Assembly: GCF_014287875.1 (NCBI RefSeq)
Contig: NZ_JACOPN010000005.1
Span: 191,984 to 255,983, forward strand
DNA from: Flintibacter faecis
GTDB lineage: Bacteria > Bacillota > Clostridia > Oscillospirales > Oscillospiraceae
Length of the DNA: 64,000 bases
Direction of reading: 5' to 3'
The position numbers were made by a program, and so were the translations under genes. Position 1 is the stretch's first letter. The number at the start of each line of letters is the position of its first letter. Below the pieces are notes generated by a model, which made no database searches, was not told the origin of the DNA, and worked only from the letters and a program-made list of their open reading frames with translations. Positions 1-7,731 of the stretch are shown piece by piece.

Positions 1-10
1 TTTGACCGGA

Positions 11-191
11 GAGGAGGAGCGGCGCAGCGACTGAGCCTTGGCCGGAAGGCCGAGGCGAAGAGAGCGGAGCCCGCAAATCCCCCGTAAAGGGTCAAATCGG
101 AGCCCAGCGAAGCGGGTCCGATTTGAAGAGGAGGAGCGGCGCAGTGAGCGAGCTTTGGCCGCAAGGCCGAAGCGAGGGATACGGAGCCCGC
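11..191. repeat. Imperfect direct repeat upstream of rpmJ
   Basis: Two related units of about 64 bp lie at 11-74 and 128-191. Both start GAGGAGGAGCGGCGCAG and end GGAGCCCGC. Between them, CAAATCGGA (93-101) pairs with TCCGATTTG (117-125) around a 15-nt loop. No coding sequence is convincing here. The region probably separates rpmJ from an upstream gene outside the window. Confidence 0.6.
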
Positions 192-209
192 GACGACGAG
201 GGGCCGTAA

Positions 210-347
<138 letters not shown>

Positions 348-365
348 TTGGAGGTGCTGTAATAA

Positions 366-734
366 ATGGCTCGTATTGCCGGTATTGACCTGCCGAGAGA
401 GAAGAGAATTGAGATCGGCCTCACTTATATCTACGGCATTGGGCGCACCAGCGCCAACAAGATCCTGGCCGAGGCTGGGATCAGCCCCGACGTTCGCGTG
501 AAGGACCTGTCCGAGGAGGACGAGGCCAAGCTGCGCGAGATCATCGGTCACGAGTATACGGTGGAGGGCGACCTGCGCCGGAACGTGGCGATGGACATCA
601 AGCGGCTGACCGAGATCGGCTGCTATCGTGGTATCCGCCACCGCAAGGGCCTGCCCGTCCGCGGTCAGCGGAGCAAGACCAACGCCCGTACCCGCAAGGG
701 TCCCAAGCGTACCGTCGCCAACAAGAAGAAGTAA
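366..734 (+). CDS. rpsM: 30S ribosomal protein S13
   Basis: This 122-residue protein starts [20 protein letters not shown], the classic S13 N-terminus, and has the helix-two-turn-helix IYGIG segment. The lysine-rich C-terminal tail ([15 protein letters not shown]) contacts rRNA and tRNA. S13 sits in the head of the small subunit and forms bridges to the large subunit. Length is normal. A GGAGGTG site precedes the ATG, and the gene is followed after 13 bp by rpsK in the same operon. Confidence 0.98.
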   Translation: MARIAGIDLPREKRIEIGLTYIYGIGRTSANKILAEAGISPDVRVKDLSEEDEAKLREIIGHEYTVEGDLRRNVAMDIKRLTEIGCYRGIRHRKGLPVRGQRSKTNARTRKGPKRTVANKKK

Positions 735-747
735 GGAGGGATAAGCA

Positions 748-1155
748 ATGGCTGCTGCTAACACCACTAAGGGCAAGAAAGTTGTCCGCAAGCGCCGCGA
801 GCGCAAGAATGTCGAGAAGGGCCAGGTGCATATCCGCTCTTCCTTCAACAACACCATGGTCACCGTCACTGACGCGCAGGGCAACGCCCTGTCCTGGGCC
901 AGCTCCGGCGGTCTGGGTTTCCGTGGTTCCCGTAAGTCCACCCCCTTCGCTGCGCAGACTGCCGCTGAGACGGCCGCCAAGGCTGCGATGGAGTATGGCC
1001 TGAAGACCGTCGAGGTCTTCGTAAAGGGCCCCGGCGCCGGCCGTGAGGCCGCCATCCGGGCGCTGCAGGCCGTGGGCCTGGAGGTCACCATGATCAAGGA
1101 CGTGACCCCCGTCCCCCACAACGGCTGCCGTCCCCCGAAGCGCCGCCGCGTCTGA
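748..1155 (+). CDS. rpsK: 30S ribosomal protein S11
   Basis: This 135-residue protein contains the diagnostic S11 segments [29 protein letters not shown] and the C-terminal [14 protein letters not shown]11 is part of the small-subunit platform near the mRNA exit. The start follows AAGGAGGGAT at normal spacing. It lies between rpsM (13 bp gap) and rpsD (23 bp gap), so co-transcription is expected. Confidence 0.98.
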   Translation: MAAANTTKGKKVVRKRRERKNVEKGQVHIRSSFNNTMVTVTDAQGNALSWASSGGLGFRGSRKSTPFAAQTAAETAAKAAMEYGLKTVEVFVKGPGAGREAAIRALQAVGLEVTMIKDVTPVPHNGCRPPKRRRV

Positions 1156-1178
1156 TCTGAGAAGGAGGTTTTTGACAG

Positions 1179-1781
1179 ATGGCTAGAAACATGCAGCCCA
1201 TCGCCAAGCGGTGCAAGGCTCTGAACCTGTCCCCCGCCGCCATGGGCTATGCCAAGAAGGACACCAACCGCAACCCCAAGGGTCAGATGCGCAAGAAGCA
1301 GTCTGAGTACGCCATGCAGCTGACCGAGAAGCAGAAGGTCAAGTTTGTCTACGGCATCATGGAGAAGCAGTTCCGTATGTATTACGAGAAGGCTGCCCGT
1401 ATGCAGGGCAAGACCGGCGAGAATCTGCTGACCCTGATCGAGCGCCGCCTGGACAACGTGGTGTATCGCCTGGGCTTTGCCCAGACCCGCCGCGAGGCCC
1501 GTCAGCTGACCACCCACGGCCACTTCACCGTGAACGGCCAGCGCGTGGACATCCCCTCTTACCTGGTTAAGACCGGTGATGTCATCGAGGTCCGGGAGAA
1601 GAGCCGCGCTTCCGTCAAGTTCAAGCGCCTGCTGGGCGAGGATGCCCCTGTGGTGAACCTGCCCAAGTGGCTGACCCGCGACAAGAACACCCTCCAGGGC
1701 ACCGTCGCTGCCATGCCCGCCCGGGACGACATCGACTTCCCCGTGGAAGAGCACCTCATCGTCGAGCTGTATTCTAAGTAA
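1179..1781 (+). CDS. rpsD: 30S ribosomal protein S4
   Basis: This 200-residue protein has the S4 N-terminal region followed by the S4 RNA-binding domain (about residues 90-155: [22 protein letters not shown] ... [14 protein letters not shown]). S4 is a primary 16S rRNA binder and assembly initiator. The N-terminus [19 protein letters not shown] is unlike the zinc-ribbon form and belongs to a cysteine-poor (C-) type. It follows AGAAGGAGG. A strong hairpin lies just downstream, before rpoA. Confidence 0.97.
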   Translation: MARNMQPIAKRCKALNLSPAAMGYAKKDTNRNPKGQMRKKQSEYAMQLTEKQKVKFVYGIMEKQFRMYYEKAARMQGKTGENLLTLIERRLDNVVYRLGFAQTRREARQLTTHGHFTVNGQRVDIPSYLVKTGDVIEVREKSRASVKFKRLLGEDAPVVNLPKWLTRDKNTLQGTVAAMPARDDIDFPVEEHLIVELYSK

Positions 1782-1789
1782 TTTCTGTA

Positions 1790-1824
1790 GCCGAGCCTCT
1801 TCGGCCTGGCTGAAGAGGCTCGGC
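1790..1824 (+). other. Perfect 13-bp hairpin between rpsD and rpoA
   Basis: GCCGAGCCTCTTC (1790-1802) pairs without mismatch with GAAGAGGCTCGGC (1812-1824) around a 9-nt loop. No T-run follows, so it is not a standard terminator. Possible roles are attenuation, RNA processing or stabilisation between the ribosomal genes and rpoA. Confidence 0.7.
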
Positions 1825-1906
1825 ACAACAGACTTAGACCCTCAGATATTGGTGAGCTGAATGAGGCGGCCAGCGCGCCGCCGAGAAAAGGAGGGTATCC
1901 TAGCAT

Positions 1907-2860
1907 ATGGTAGAAATCGAAAAGCCCCGCATCGAATGCGTGGAAAATCCCGGTGACGCATCCTATGGCAAGTACGTCGTAGAGCCCCTGGAGCGAGGCT
2001 ATGGCACCACCCTGGGCAACTCCCTGCGCCGTATCCTGTTGTCCTCTCTGCCTGGCACCGCGGTGACCTCCATCAAGATCGCCGGTGTCCAGCATGAGTT
2101 TACCACCATCCCCGGTGTGAAGGAGGACGTGACCGAGATCGTCCTGAATGTGAAGAGCATCATCGCCAAGCTGTATTGCGAGGGCGTGAAGACGGTCCAC
2201 ATTGAGGCATCCGGTGCCTGCAAGGTGACGGCCGGCGACATCAAGGCCGATGCCGACGTGGAGATCCTCAATCCCGATCTGCACATCGCCACCCTGGGCC
2301 CCGATGCCACCCTGTCCATGGAGCTGACCCTGTCCCACGGCCGGGGCTATGTCTCCGCCGACAAGAACAAGACCGCTCAGACTGTCATCGGCGTGATCCC
2401 CGTAGACTCCATCTACTCCCCCGTGCGCAAGGTGAACTACACCGTGGAAAACACCCGTGTAGGCGATGCCACCGACTATGACAAGCTGACCCTGGAGGTA
2501 TGGACCAACGGTACCATTGACGCCAGAGATGCTGTCTCCTTGGGTGCCCGCATCCTGTGCGACCACTTCACCCTGTTCACCGACCTGTCCGAGACCATGG
2601 GCAGCAAGTCCACGGTGGTGGAGAAGGCCGAGAGCCAGACCAGCAAGATCATGGAGATGACCATCGACGACATGGACCTGTCCGTGCGTTCTTACAACTG
2701 TCTGAAGCGGGCCAACATCAACACGGTGGAGGACCTGATCTCCAAGACAGAGGAAGAGATGATGAAGGTCCGCAACCTGGGCCGCAAGTCTCTGGAAGAG
2801 GTCATCAACAAGCTGGCCCTGATGGGCCTGTCCCTGGCCAGCGACGACAACAACAACTAA
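1907..2860 (+). CDS. rpoA: DNA-directed RNA polymerase alpha subunit
   Basis: This 317-residue protein is full length. The N-terminal dimerisation and assembly domain (about 1-230) includes the [15 protein letters not shown] motif. The C-terminal domain (about 245-310) has the helix-hairpin-helix segments [20 protein letters not shown] and [14 protein letters not shown], which contact UP elements and activators. Alpha initiates assembly of core RNA polymerase. A strong AAGGAGGG site precedes the ATG. The gene is in the normal alpha-operon position before rplQ. Confidence 0.98.
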   Translation: MVEIEKPRIECVENPGDASYGKYVVEPLERGYGTTLGNSLRRILLSSLPGTAVTSIKIAGVQHEFTTIPGVKEDVTEIVLNVKSIIAKLYCEGVKTVHIEASGACKVTAGDIKADADVEILNPDLHIATLGPDATLSMELTLSHGRGYVSADKNKTAQTVIGVIPVDSIYSPVRKVNYTVENTRVGDATDYDKLTLEVWTNGTIDARDAVSLGARILCDHFTLFTDLSETMGSKSTVVEKAESQTSKIMEMTIDDMDLSVRSYNCLKRANINTVEDLISKTEEEMMKVRNLGRKSLEEVINKLALMGLSLASDDNNN

Positions 2861-2862
2861 AA

Positions 2863-2900
2863 CACCCGGGGCCTTTTAAGCGCCCCGCGGGTTTTGTGGG
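2863..2900 (+). terminator. Weak or partial terminator-like hairpin after rpoA
   Basis: A GC-rich imperfect stem (CCCGGGGC paired with GCCCCGCGGG, one bulge) is followed by TTTTG. It could cause partial termination between rpoA and rplQ. The T-run is short. Confidence 0.35.
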
Positions 2901-3039
2901 GACTGGGGCAGAGGTATGTAACGTTCCGCTCTGCTCCGCGGCTCTGCCGTCCCGGTTTCGGGCATCCCCGGCTGTTTTCAGCCGAACTGAACGAATTTGA
3001 AGTTGGATCTCGCCACGCGAGGTCGAAGGAGAGTTTACT

Positions 3040-3384
3040 ATGTCTCTGAAGAATCGTAAGCTGGGCCGTACTACGGATCAGCGTAAGGCTATGCTCCGCG
3101 CCATGGTCACCTACCTGCTGGAGAACGGCCAGATCAAGACCACCCTCACCCGCGCCAAGGAAGTTGCTCCCGTGGCCGAGAAGATGATCACCCTGGCCAA
3201 GGACAACACCCTGGTGTCCTATCGTCAGGCCCTGGGCTTCATCACCAAGGAGGATGTGGCCAACAAGCTGTTCAAGGAGATCGGCCCCAAGTACGCCGAC
3301 CGGAATGGCGGCTACACCCGCATCGTCCGCATCGGGCCCCGCCGCGGCGACGCCGCCGAGATGGCTATCATCCAGCTGGTGTAA
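3040..3384 (+). CDS. rplQ: 50S ribosomal protein L17
   Basis: This 114-residue protein starts [20 protein letters not shown], as in bacterial L17, and ends in the conserved [19 protein letters not shown]17 lies near the polypeptide exit tunnel. It is the last gene of the alpha operon and is followed by a clear intrinsic terminator. The 179-bp gap from rpoA is larger than the other gaps in the operon. A GAAGGAGAG site precedes the ATG. Confidence 0.97.
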   Translation: MSLKNRKLGRTTDQRKAMLRAMVTYLLENGQIKTTLTRAKEVAPVAEKMITLAKDNTLVSYRQALGFITKEDVANKLFKEIGPKYADRNGGYTRIVRIGPRRGDAAEMAIIQLV

Positions 3385-3395
3385 TTCTGCGCTTC

Positions 3396-3427
3396 AAAAC
3401 CCGTTCCCTTGGGGACGGGTTTTTTCT
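3396..3427 (+). terminator. Rho-independent terminator of the alpha operon
   Basis: AAAACCCGTCC-type arms (ACCCGTTCCC with GGGGACGGGT) enclose a short loop and are followed by TTTTTTCTT. The site is immediately downstream of rplQ. Confidence 0.85.
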
Positions 3428-3450
3428 TATATCCTGAAAGGAGCCGGACT

Positions 3451-4272
3451 ATGAAGATCATCGATGCCCATCTGCATCTCTTTCCTCAGCAGGACTGGGC
3501 CGAGCAGACCGCCCAGGGCGTGGGCCACCACAACAGCGTGGACCACCTGCGCCAGGTCTATGGCCAGTTGGGCATGGTCCACGGGGTGGTCATGGGCAAC
3601 AACAGCCTGGAGACCGGGCGGCACGACTATCCCGAAGACCTGTTTCACTACTGTGTGGGGCTGGACAGCCTGGTGCTGGACCGGGGGCGGAACATCCCGG
3701 CGGACCTGCCCGACCGGGTGGAGGAGCACTTAAAGCGGGACAACTGCTGCGGGGTGAAGCTCTACCCCGGCTATAACCGCATCTGGCTGTCTGATGTGTG
3801 CTATCAGCCCATCTATGACCTGGCCGCCCGGTATGATAAGCCGGTGGCCATTCACATGGGCCTGACCGCCTTTCCCCGGGCCCACCTGAAATATTGCCAC
3901 CCCCTCACCCTGGACGAGGTGGCCGCCGACCACCCCAAGACGCGGTTTGTCATGTGCCATTTTGGCAACCCCTTTTTGGAGAGTGCCGCCGCCGTGGTGG
4001 AGAAGAACCCCAACGTGGCCACCGACCTGTCCGGCCTGCTGGAGGGCCGAGTGGATCTGGACGAGTATTTCCGGGTGCAGGCGGGCTACGCCGGGCTGCT
4101 GCGCACCTGGCTCACCGCCATCTGCCAGTGGGACGACGTGATGTACGGCACCGACTGGCCCATTGTCAACCTGGGGGAGTACATCCGCTTCATCCAGGGC
4201 ATCGTGCCCGAGGTGTATTGGGAGAAGGTATTTTTCCACAACGCCAACCGGATCTATGGGTTGGGGCTGTGA
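3451..4272 (+). CDS. Amidohydrolase-family TIM-barrel hydrolase
   Basis: This 273-residue protein starts MKIIDAHLHLFP, where DAHLH is the first metal-binding motif of the amidohydrolase-2 family. Further candidate ligands are in IHMGLTAFPRAH, MCHFGNP and YGTDWP (the late Asp). Length fits a single TIM barrel. The family includes metal-dependent hydrolases and decarboxylases; the substrate cannot be read from sequence. The ATG follows AAAGGAG right after the alpha-operon terminator, so it needs its own promoter or read-through. No partner gene is adjacent. Confidence 0.8.
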   Translation: MKIIDAHLHLFPQQDWAEQTAQGVGHHNSVDHLRQVYGQLGMVHGVVMGNNSLETGRHDYPEDLFHYCVGLDSLVLDRGRNIPADLPDRVEEHLKRDNCCGVKLYPGYNRIWLSDVCYQPIYDLAARYDKPVAIHMGLTAFPRAHLKYCHPLTLDEVAADHPKTRFVMCHFGNPFLESAAAVVEKNPNVATDLSGLLEGRVDLDEYFRVQAGYAGLLRTWLTAICQWDDVMYGTDWPIVNLGEYIRFIQGIVPEVYWEKVFFHNANRIYGLGL

Positions 4273-4336
4273 ATATCAGGGGACAGATGCCGTGTCACGA
4301 TGCTCCTCGCAAGGACAGGGAAAAGTTTTCCCCAAA

Positions 4337-4390
4337 ACAATGCGCCTGTGTGGATATTTTCTGAAAATCCACACAGGCGCATTTTGCTTT
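4337..4390. terminator. Bidirectional terminator between amidohydrolase and mgtE
   Basis: TGCGCCTGTGTGGAT (4341-4355) pairs with ATCCACACAGGCGCA (4367-4381). A-rich sequence lies on the left and T-rich on the right, so it can serve both convergent genes. Confidence 0.85.
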
Positions 4391-4395
4391 AACGT

Positions 4396-5766
4396 TTAAA
4401 TTCCCAAAATCTCGGTGGCGATGCCGAAGTAGATCAGCAGGGACAGGGCATCTACCACGGTGGTGATGAAGGGGGCGGCCATGACGGCGGGGTCGATGCC
4501 GATCTTCTCTGCCGCCATGGGCAGGGTGCAGCCCACGATCTTGGCGCAGACCACGGTGCACATCAGGGTCAGGCAGACCACCAGAGCCACGGGTACGGTG
4601 ACCTGGGGGTTGTGCATGAGCATCCGGTCCACCAGCATCATCTTCACAAAGTTGGCCGCCGCCAGACACACGCCGCACAGCAGGGCCACCCGCAGTTCCT
4701 TCCACACCACGGCCAGCATGTCGGAGAACTCCACCTCCCCCAGAGACAGGGCGCGGATGACGGCCACCGACGACTGGGAGCCGGAGTTGCCGCCGGTGCC
4801 GGAGAGCATGGTGATGAAGGACGTGAGCACCACGCAGGCGGCCAGGGCGCCTTCAAAGTGGGTGATGATCATGCCGCTGAAGGTGGCCGACAGCATGAGC
4901 ATCAGCAGCCAGGGGATACGGGAGCGCCAGGTCTCGAACACGCTGGTCTTGAGATAGGGCTTGTCACCGGGCAGGATGGCGGCCATCTTCTCAAAGTCCT
5001 CGGTGGCCTCCTCCTCCATAACGTCCATGGCGTCGTCGAAGGTGATGATACCCACCAGGCGGTTCTCCCCGTCCACCACGGGCAGGGCAGACAGGTCGTA
5101 TTTGGAGAACATCTGGGCCACATCCTCCTTGTCCTCGTGGGTGGTGACGGAGATGACCTTGGTCTCCATGATGTCCTTTATTTTGGTCTCGTAGGGGGAC
5201 AGCAGCAGGGTCTTCACTGTGACCACGCCCAGCAGCACCCGGTTTTGGGTGACATAGCAGGTGTACACCGTCTCTTTGTCCAGACCGACCTTTCGGATGC
5301 GGGCGAAGGACTCCTCTACGGTGGCGTTGGGGTGGAGGTAGATAAACTCCGTGGTCATGATGGAGCCGGCGGAGTCCTCCGGGTATTTCAGCAGCTGGTT
5401 GATCTGGCTGCGGGTGGACGCGTCGGTGTTGCGCAGGATACGGGAGACCATGTTGGCGGGCATGTCCTCGATGATGTCCACGGTATCGTCCAGGTAGAGC
5501 TCGTCCAGAACTTCCCGCAGCTCCTTGTCGCTCAGGGCGTTGATGATCTTCTCCTGATCCTCGCTGTCCTCCAGATAGGTGAACACGTCGGCGGCCACGT
5601 CCTTGGGCAGCAGCCGAAAGACCACCACCTGCTGGTCGGGCTCCAGCTCGTCCAGAAATTCGGCGATGTCCACCTCGTTCATCTCGTCTAGGTGGGCGCG
5701 CAGGGCGCGGAACTGCTTGTTTTTTACCAGCTCCAACAGCAGCGCCTCGTCATAATTTTCGTGCAT
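4396..5766 (-). CDS. mgtE: Magnesium transporter MgtE
   Basis: This 456-residue protein has the full MgtE layout. An N-terminal superhelical domain (about 1-130, LDELEPDQQVVVFRLLPKDVAADVF) is followed by two CBS domains (about 135-260) and a five-helix membrane channel region (about 285-456) with GTGGNSGSQSSVAVIRAL. MgtE is a homodimeric inner-membrane Mg2+ channel gated by cytoplasmic Mg2+. The start MHENYDEALL follows AAGGAGG at 9 nt. The leader is unusually long (see promoter at 6227-6255). I did not recognise an M-box in it. Confidence 0.95.
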   Translation of the reverse strand: MHENYDEALLLELVKNKQFRALRAHLDEMNEVDIAEFLDELEPDQQVVVFRLLPKDVAADVFTYLEDSEDQEKIINALSDKELREVLDELYLDDTVDIIEDMPANMVSRILRNTDASTRSQINQLLKYPEDSAGSIMTTEFIYLHPNATVEESFARIRKVGLDKETVYTCYVTQNRVLLGVVTVKTLLLSPYETKIKDIMETKVISVTTHEDKEDVAQMFSKYDLSALPVVDGENRLVGIITFDDAMDVMEEEATEDFEKMAAILPGDKPYLKTSVFETWRSRIPWLLMLMLSATFSGMIITHFEGALAACVVLTSFITMLSGTGGNSGSQSSVAVIRALSLGEVEFSDMLAVVWKELRVALLCGVCLAAANFVKMMLVDRMLMHNPQVTVPVALVVCLTLMCTVVCAKIVGCTLPMAAEKIGIDPAVMAAPFITTVVDALSLLIYFGIATEILGI

Positions 5767-5818
5767 GGGTGTTTTCCTCCTTCCTCTCAATAAAAAGGAA
5801 GCAGGGCGCAAAAATACC

Positions 5819-6039
5819 GCGGGACAATATCGTTTTAGCGATAGAGAACTATGTCATTCCGAGGCGCACAGTACCCGTAAAGGGTACGCCGCATTCGTAA
5901 GGCAGCAAAGCTGTCAACGACTGCGCAGCGACGTGGGAATCCGTTTCCCTCGTCTGTAGACGGAAGAAACGGATCGCCACGTCACCCCCTTGGGGTTCCC
6001 CGCAAGGACAGGATACTCAACGGGCCGATATTGTCCCGC
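5819..6039. repeat. Inverted-repeat-bounded element containing R1 repeat modules
   Basis: GCGGGACAATATCG (5819-5832) is repeated perfectly and inverted at 6026-6039. Inside is an R1-type palindromic pair (about 5853-6012: GTCATTCCGAGG ... GCGACGTGGGAATCCG ... CGGATCGCCACGTC ... GCAAGGACAG). The left R1 arm contains an inserted module, with a GGCAGCAAAGCTGTCAACGA core, that recurs inverted in the 41.6-42.4 kb array. No coding sequence is seen. The element lies inside the probable mgtE leader. Confidence 0.65.
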
Positions 6040-6226
6040 TTTTGTTCGGGGACAGCAGAGCGGGGACACAAAGGGGGCCCATCCAGCTCTGCCGCCGCCC
6101 GCTCGCAGCAGCGCGCCTGCTCCCGGTGACGACTTCGGCCTTCCATTTGGTTCCCACATCCTTTCCCGCTTAGACAAGCAACAAAATTTTGACAAAAAGG
6201 CAGCGTCATTTTAGTGGCTTAAAAAT

Positions 6227-6255
6227 ATTATAATCCCCTTCCCCGGGGTTTGCAA
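6227..6255 (-). promoter_or_regulatory. Predicted mgtE promoter embedded in a terminator
   Basis: On the minus strand TTGCAA (6250-6255) and TATAAT (6227-6232) are 17 bp apart. The spacer overlaps the terminator hairpin of the upstream gene. Transcription from here would give an mgtE leader of roughly 450 nt. Apart from the repeat element at 5819-6039, nothing recognisable fills the gap between 5767 and 6232. Confidence 0.55.
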
Positions 6256-6268
6256 GCCGGGGAAGGGG
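6235..6268 (-). terminator. Terminator of the DUF3048 lipoprotein gene
   Basis: CCCCTTCCCCGG (6235-6246) pairs perfectly with CCGGGGAAGGGG (6257-6268). On the minus strand it is followed by an AT-rich tail (ATTATAATATTTTT). It also overlaps the predicted mgtE promoter. Confidence 0.75.
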
Positions 6269-6310
6269 AAAAACGTGCAAAATCCGCGTGAGATTTGGGC
6301 AAAGCGGCTG

Positions 6311-7411
6311 TCAGCCCACGGTGACGGCGGCAGAGCGGCCCACGATGTTGATGTAAGACGGCCCAACGCCCAGGCGCAGGGGGTTCCCGGCGGCGTCCAG
6401 ATAGGTCATGGGGCTGCTGTCGCCGCTGCGGGACCAGGTGATCTCCTGCACCCGCCCGTCGCAGAAGAGCTGGCCGGAGCCGGTGCCCGTGGTGCGCACG
6501 GACTGGCGGCCCTTGTCGTCCCCCTTGATGGCGGACACGTCGGTGCGCAGGATCAGGACGTTTTTTACCTGGACCTGCTCCCCGGTGTTGCCGTCTATAT
6601 ACGCCCTGCCGTATTCCGACACCCGGTAGCGCCCGGTCTGGGTATCGTAAGTAAAGACACCGGTCTTATAGTCGGAAAAGCGCACAGAGACGGTCTCTGC
6701 CGGGTCGCCTGAGGCGGTCTCCCCCTCCGGGAGGAAGGAGACGGGATAGGAGAAGCCGTCCTTATGCTCCAGCCGCTTGCCATAGGTGGGCAGCAGCTCC
6801 TGAATGGTCTGGCCGGAGGTGAGGACGGAGTGCTCCAGGCCCATCTGCTTTTTCCGGGTCTTATCCCGCCAGAACAGCGTGCCCTCGTAGGGGCCGTTGA
6901 CGCAGTCCAGGGCGGTGACCCCCATGTTCTTAATGGCGGAATAGGCCTGGGGGCTGCCCCCGGCGTGGAGGAACACCGCATCGTGGCCCCGGGCCAGGGA
7001 GACATAGTAGTCCCGGGCCGAGCGCACCGAACCCAGGTCGCCCACACCCTCCACCGACTGGAACACCGCCATCATCCGGGTGATGCCCCCCTCGGCGGGC
7101 AGCTCATAGATGAGGTCGGCCTGGGACACCCCCAGCTGGGGCAGGGCCTTTTTCAGGTTGTTGAGCATAATGGCCACCGGGCGGGCATTGGCCAGGTCCA
7201 CGGCGCTGCCCTCCCCGGTGAGGGGATTGACATAGGGCAGGACGGGCTCCGGCTCCGGTTCTGGCTCCGGCTCCTCCACGGGGGCGAGGACGGAGACGGC
7301 GGGCTCGTCCGGCATGGAGGAGGACGGGGCGGGGGTCTCCCCCTTTCCGCAGGCGGACAGCAGACCGGCCGTCAGGACCAGGGACAGCAGCAGGGCGAGG
7401 GACTTTTTCAT
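6311..7411 (-). CDS. DUF3048 (YerB-like) lipoprotein
   Basis: This 366-residue protein has a lipoprotein signal peptide with lipobox LLSAC (Cys21) and a proline/glutamate-rich linker (EPEPEPEPEP, about 48-57). The DUF3048 domain follows, including NLKKALPQLGVSQADLIYELPAEGGITR and SVRSARDYYVSLARGHDAVFLHAGGSPQAY. It should be anchored to the outer face of the membrane. DUF3048 proteins are widespread in Firmicutes and have no settled function. It is transcribed divergently from the hydrogenase operon and has its own promoter and terminator. Confidence 0.88.
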   Translation of the reverse strand: MKKSLALLLSLVLTAGLLSACGKGETPAPSSSMPDEPAVSVLAPVEEPEPEPEPEPVLPYVNPLTGEGSAVDLANARPVAIMLNNLKKALPQLGVSQADLIYELPAEGGITRMMAVFQSVEGVGDLGSVRSARDYYVSLARGHDAVFLHAGGSPQAYSAIKNMGVTALDCVNGPYEGTLFWRDKTRKKQMGLEHSVLTSGQTIQELLPTYGKRLEHKDGFSYPVSFLPEGETASGDPAETVSVRFSDYKTGVFTYDTQTGRYRVSEYGRAYIDGNTGEQVQVKNVLILRTDVSAIKGDDKGRQSVRTTGTGSGQLFCDGRVQEITWSRSGDSSPMTYLDAAGNPLRLGVGPSYINIVGRSAAVTVG

Positions 7412-7474
7412 AAGGGGGCCTCCCTTTTCATCCGATTTGCGCCGGGGCGCAGATGAGGGTTTGCTCTATCTTCT

Positions 7475-7504
7475 ATCATACTGTCCCCGGCGGTGTTCTG
7501 TCAA
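7475..7504 (-). promoter_or_regulatory. Predicted promoter of the DUF3048 lipoprotein
   Basis: On the minus strand TTGACA (7499-7504) and TATGAT (7475-7480) are 18 bp apart, about 64 bp upstream of the start codon. Confidence 0.65.
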
Positions 7505-7567
7505 CCGAAACAGTGGGAGCCCACGAAAGAAAGCACGGGAAAAAATTCATTTCTTCCCCCCGCGCGG

Positions 7568-7596
7568 TTGACAGCGGGGGTGGGACGTGCTATAGT
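7568..7596 (+). promoter_or_regulatory. Predicted promoter of the hydrogenase operon
   Basis: TTGACA (7568-7573) and TATAGT (7591-7596) are exactly 17 bp apart. The leader of about 130 nt before the TTG start contains a small hairpin (GGGTC...GACCC, about 7683-7700). No Rex-type palindrome was recognised. Confidence 0.75.
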
Positions 7597-7731
7597 TCAT
7601 TTGTGTATTTGCGGTAGGAAACGTTGAAAATGCGTCAAAAAACAGTCAAAAGACACAAATTCAACACAAAAACCGGGAGTGAGGGTCAATGCCTGGACCC
7701 TGTCCGCACACATTCAGGAGGAGGAGTTGCC

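Noticed and set aside
5914..6209. Small minus-strand ORFs in the mgtE leader
   Set aside because: No ribosome sites, and they run through the inverted-repeat element; they are better explained as leader or repeat DNA.
5767..6226. M-box or cobalamin riboswitch upstream of mgtE
   Set aside because: I looked for the conserved cores by eye and did not find them; a covariance search is needed before any call.
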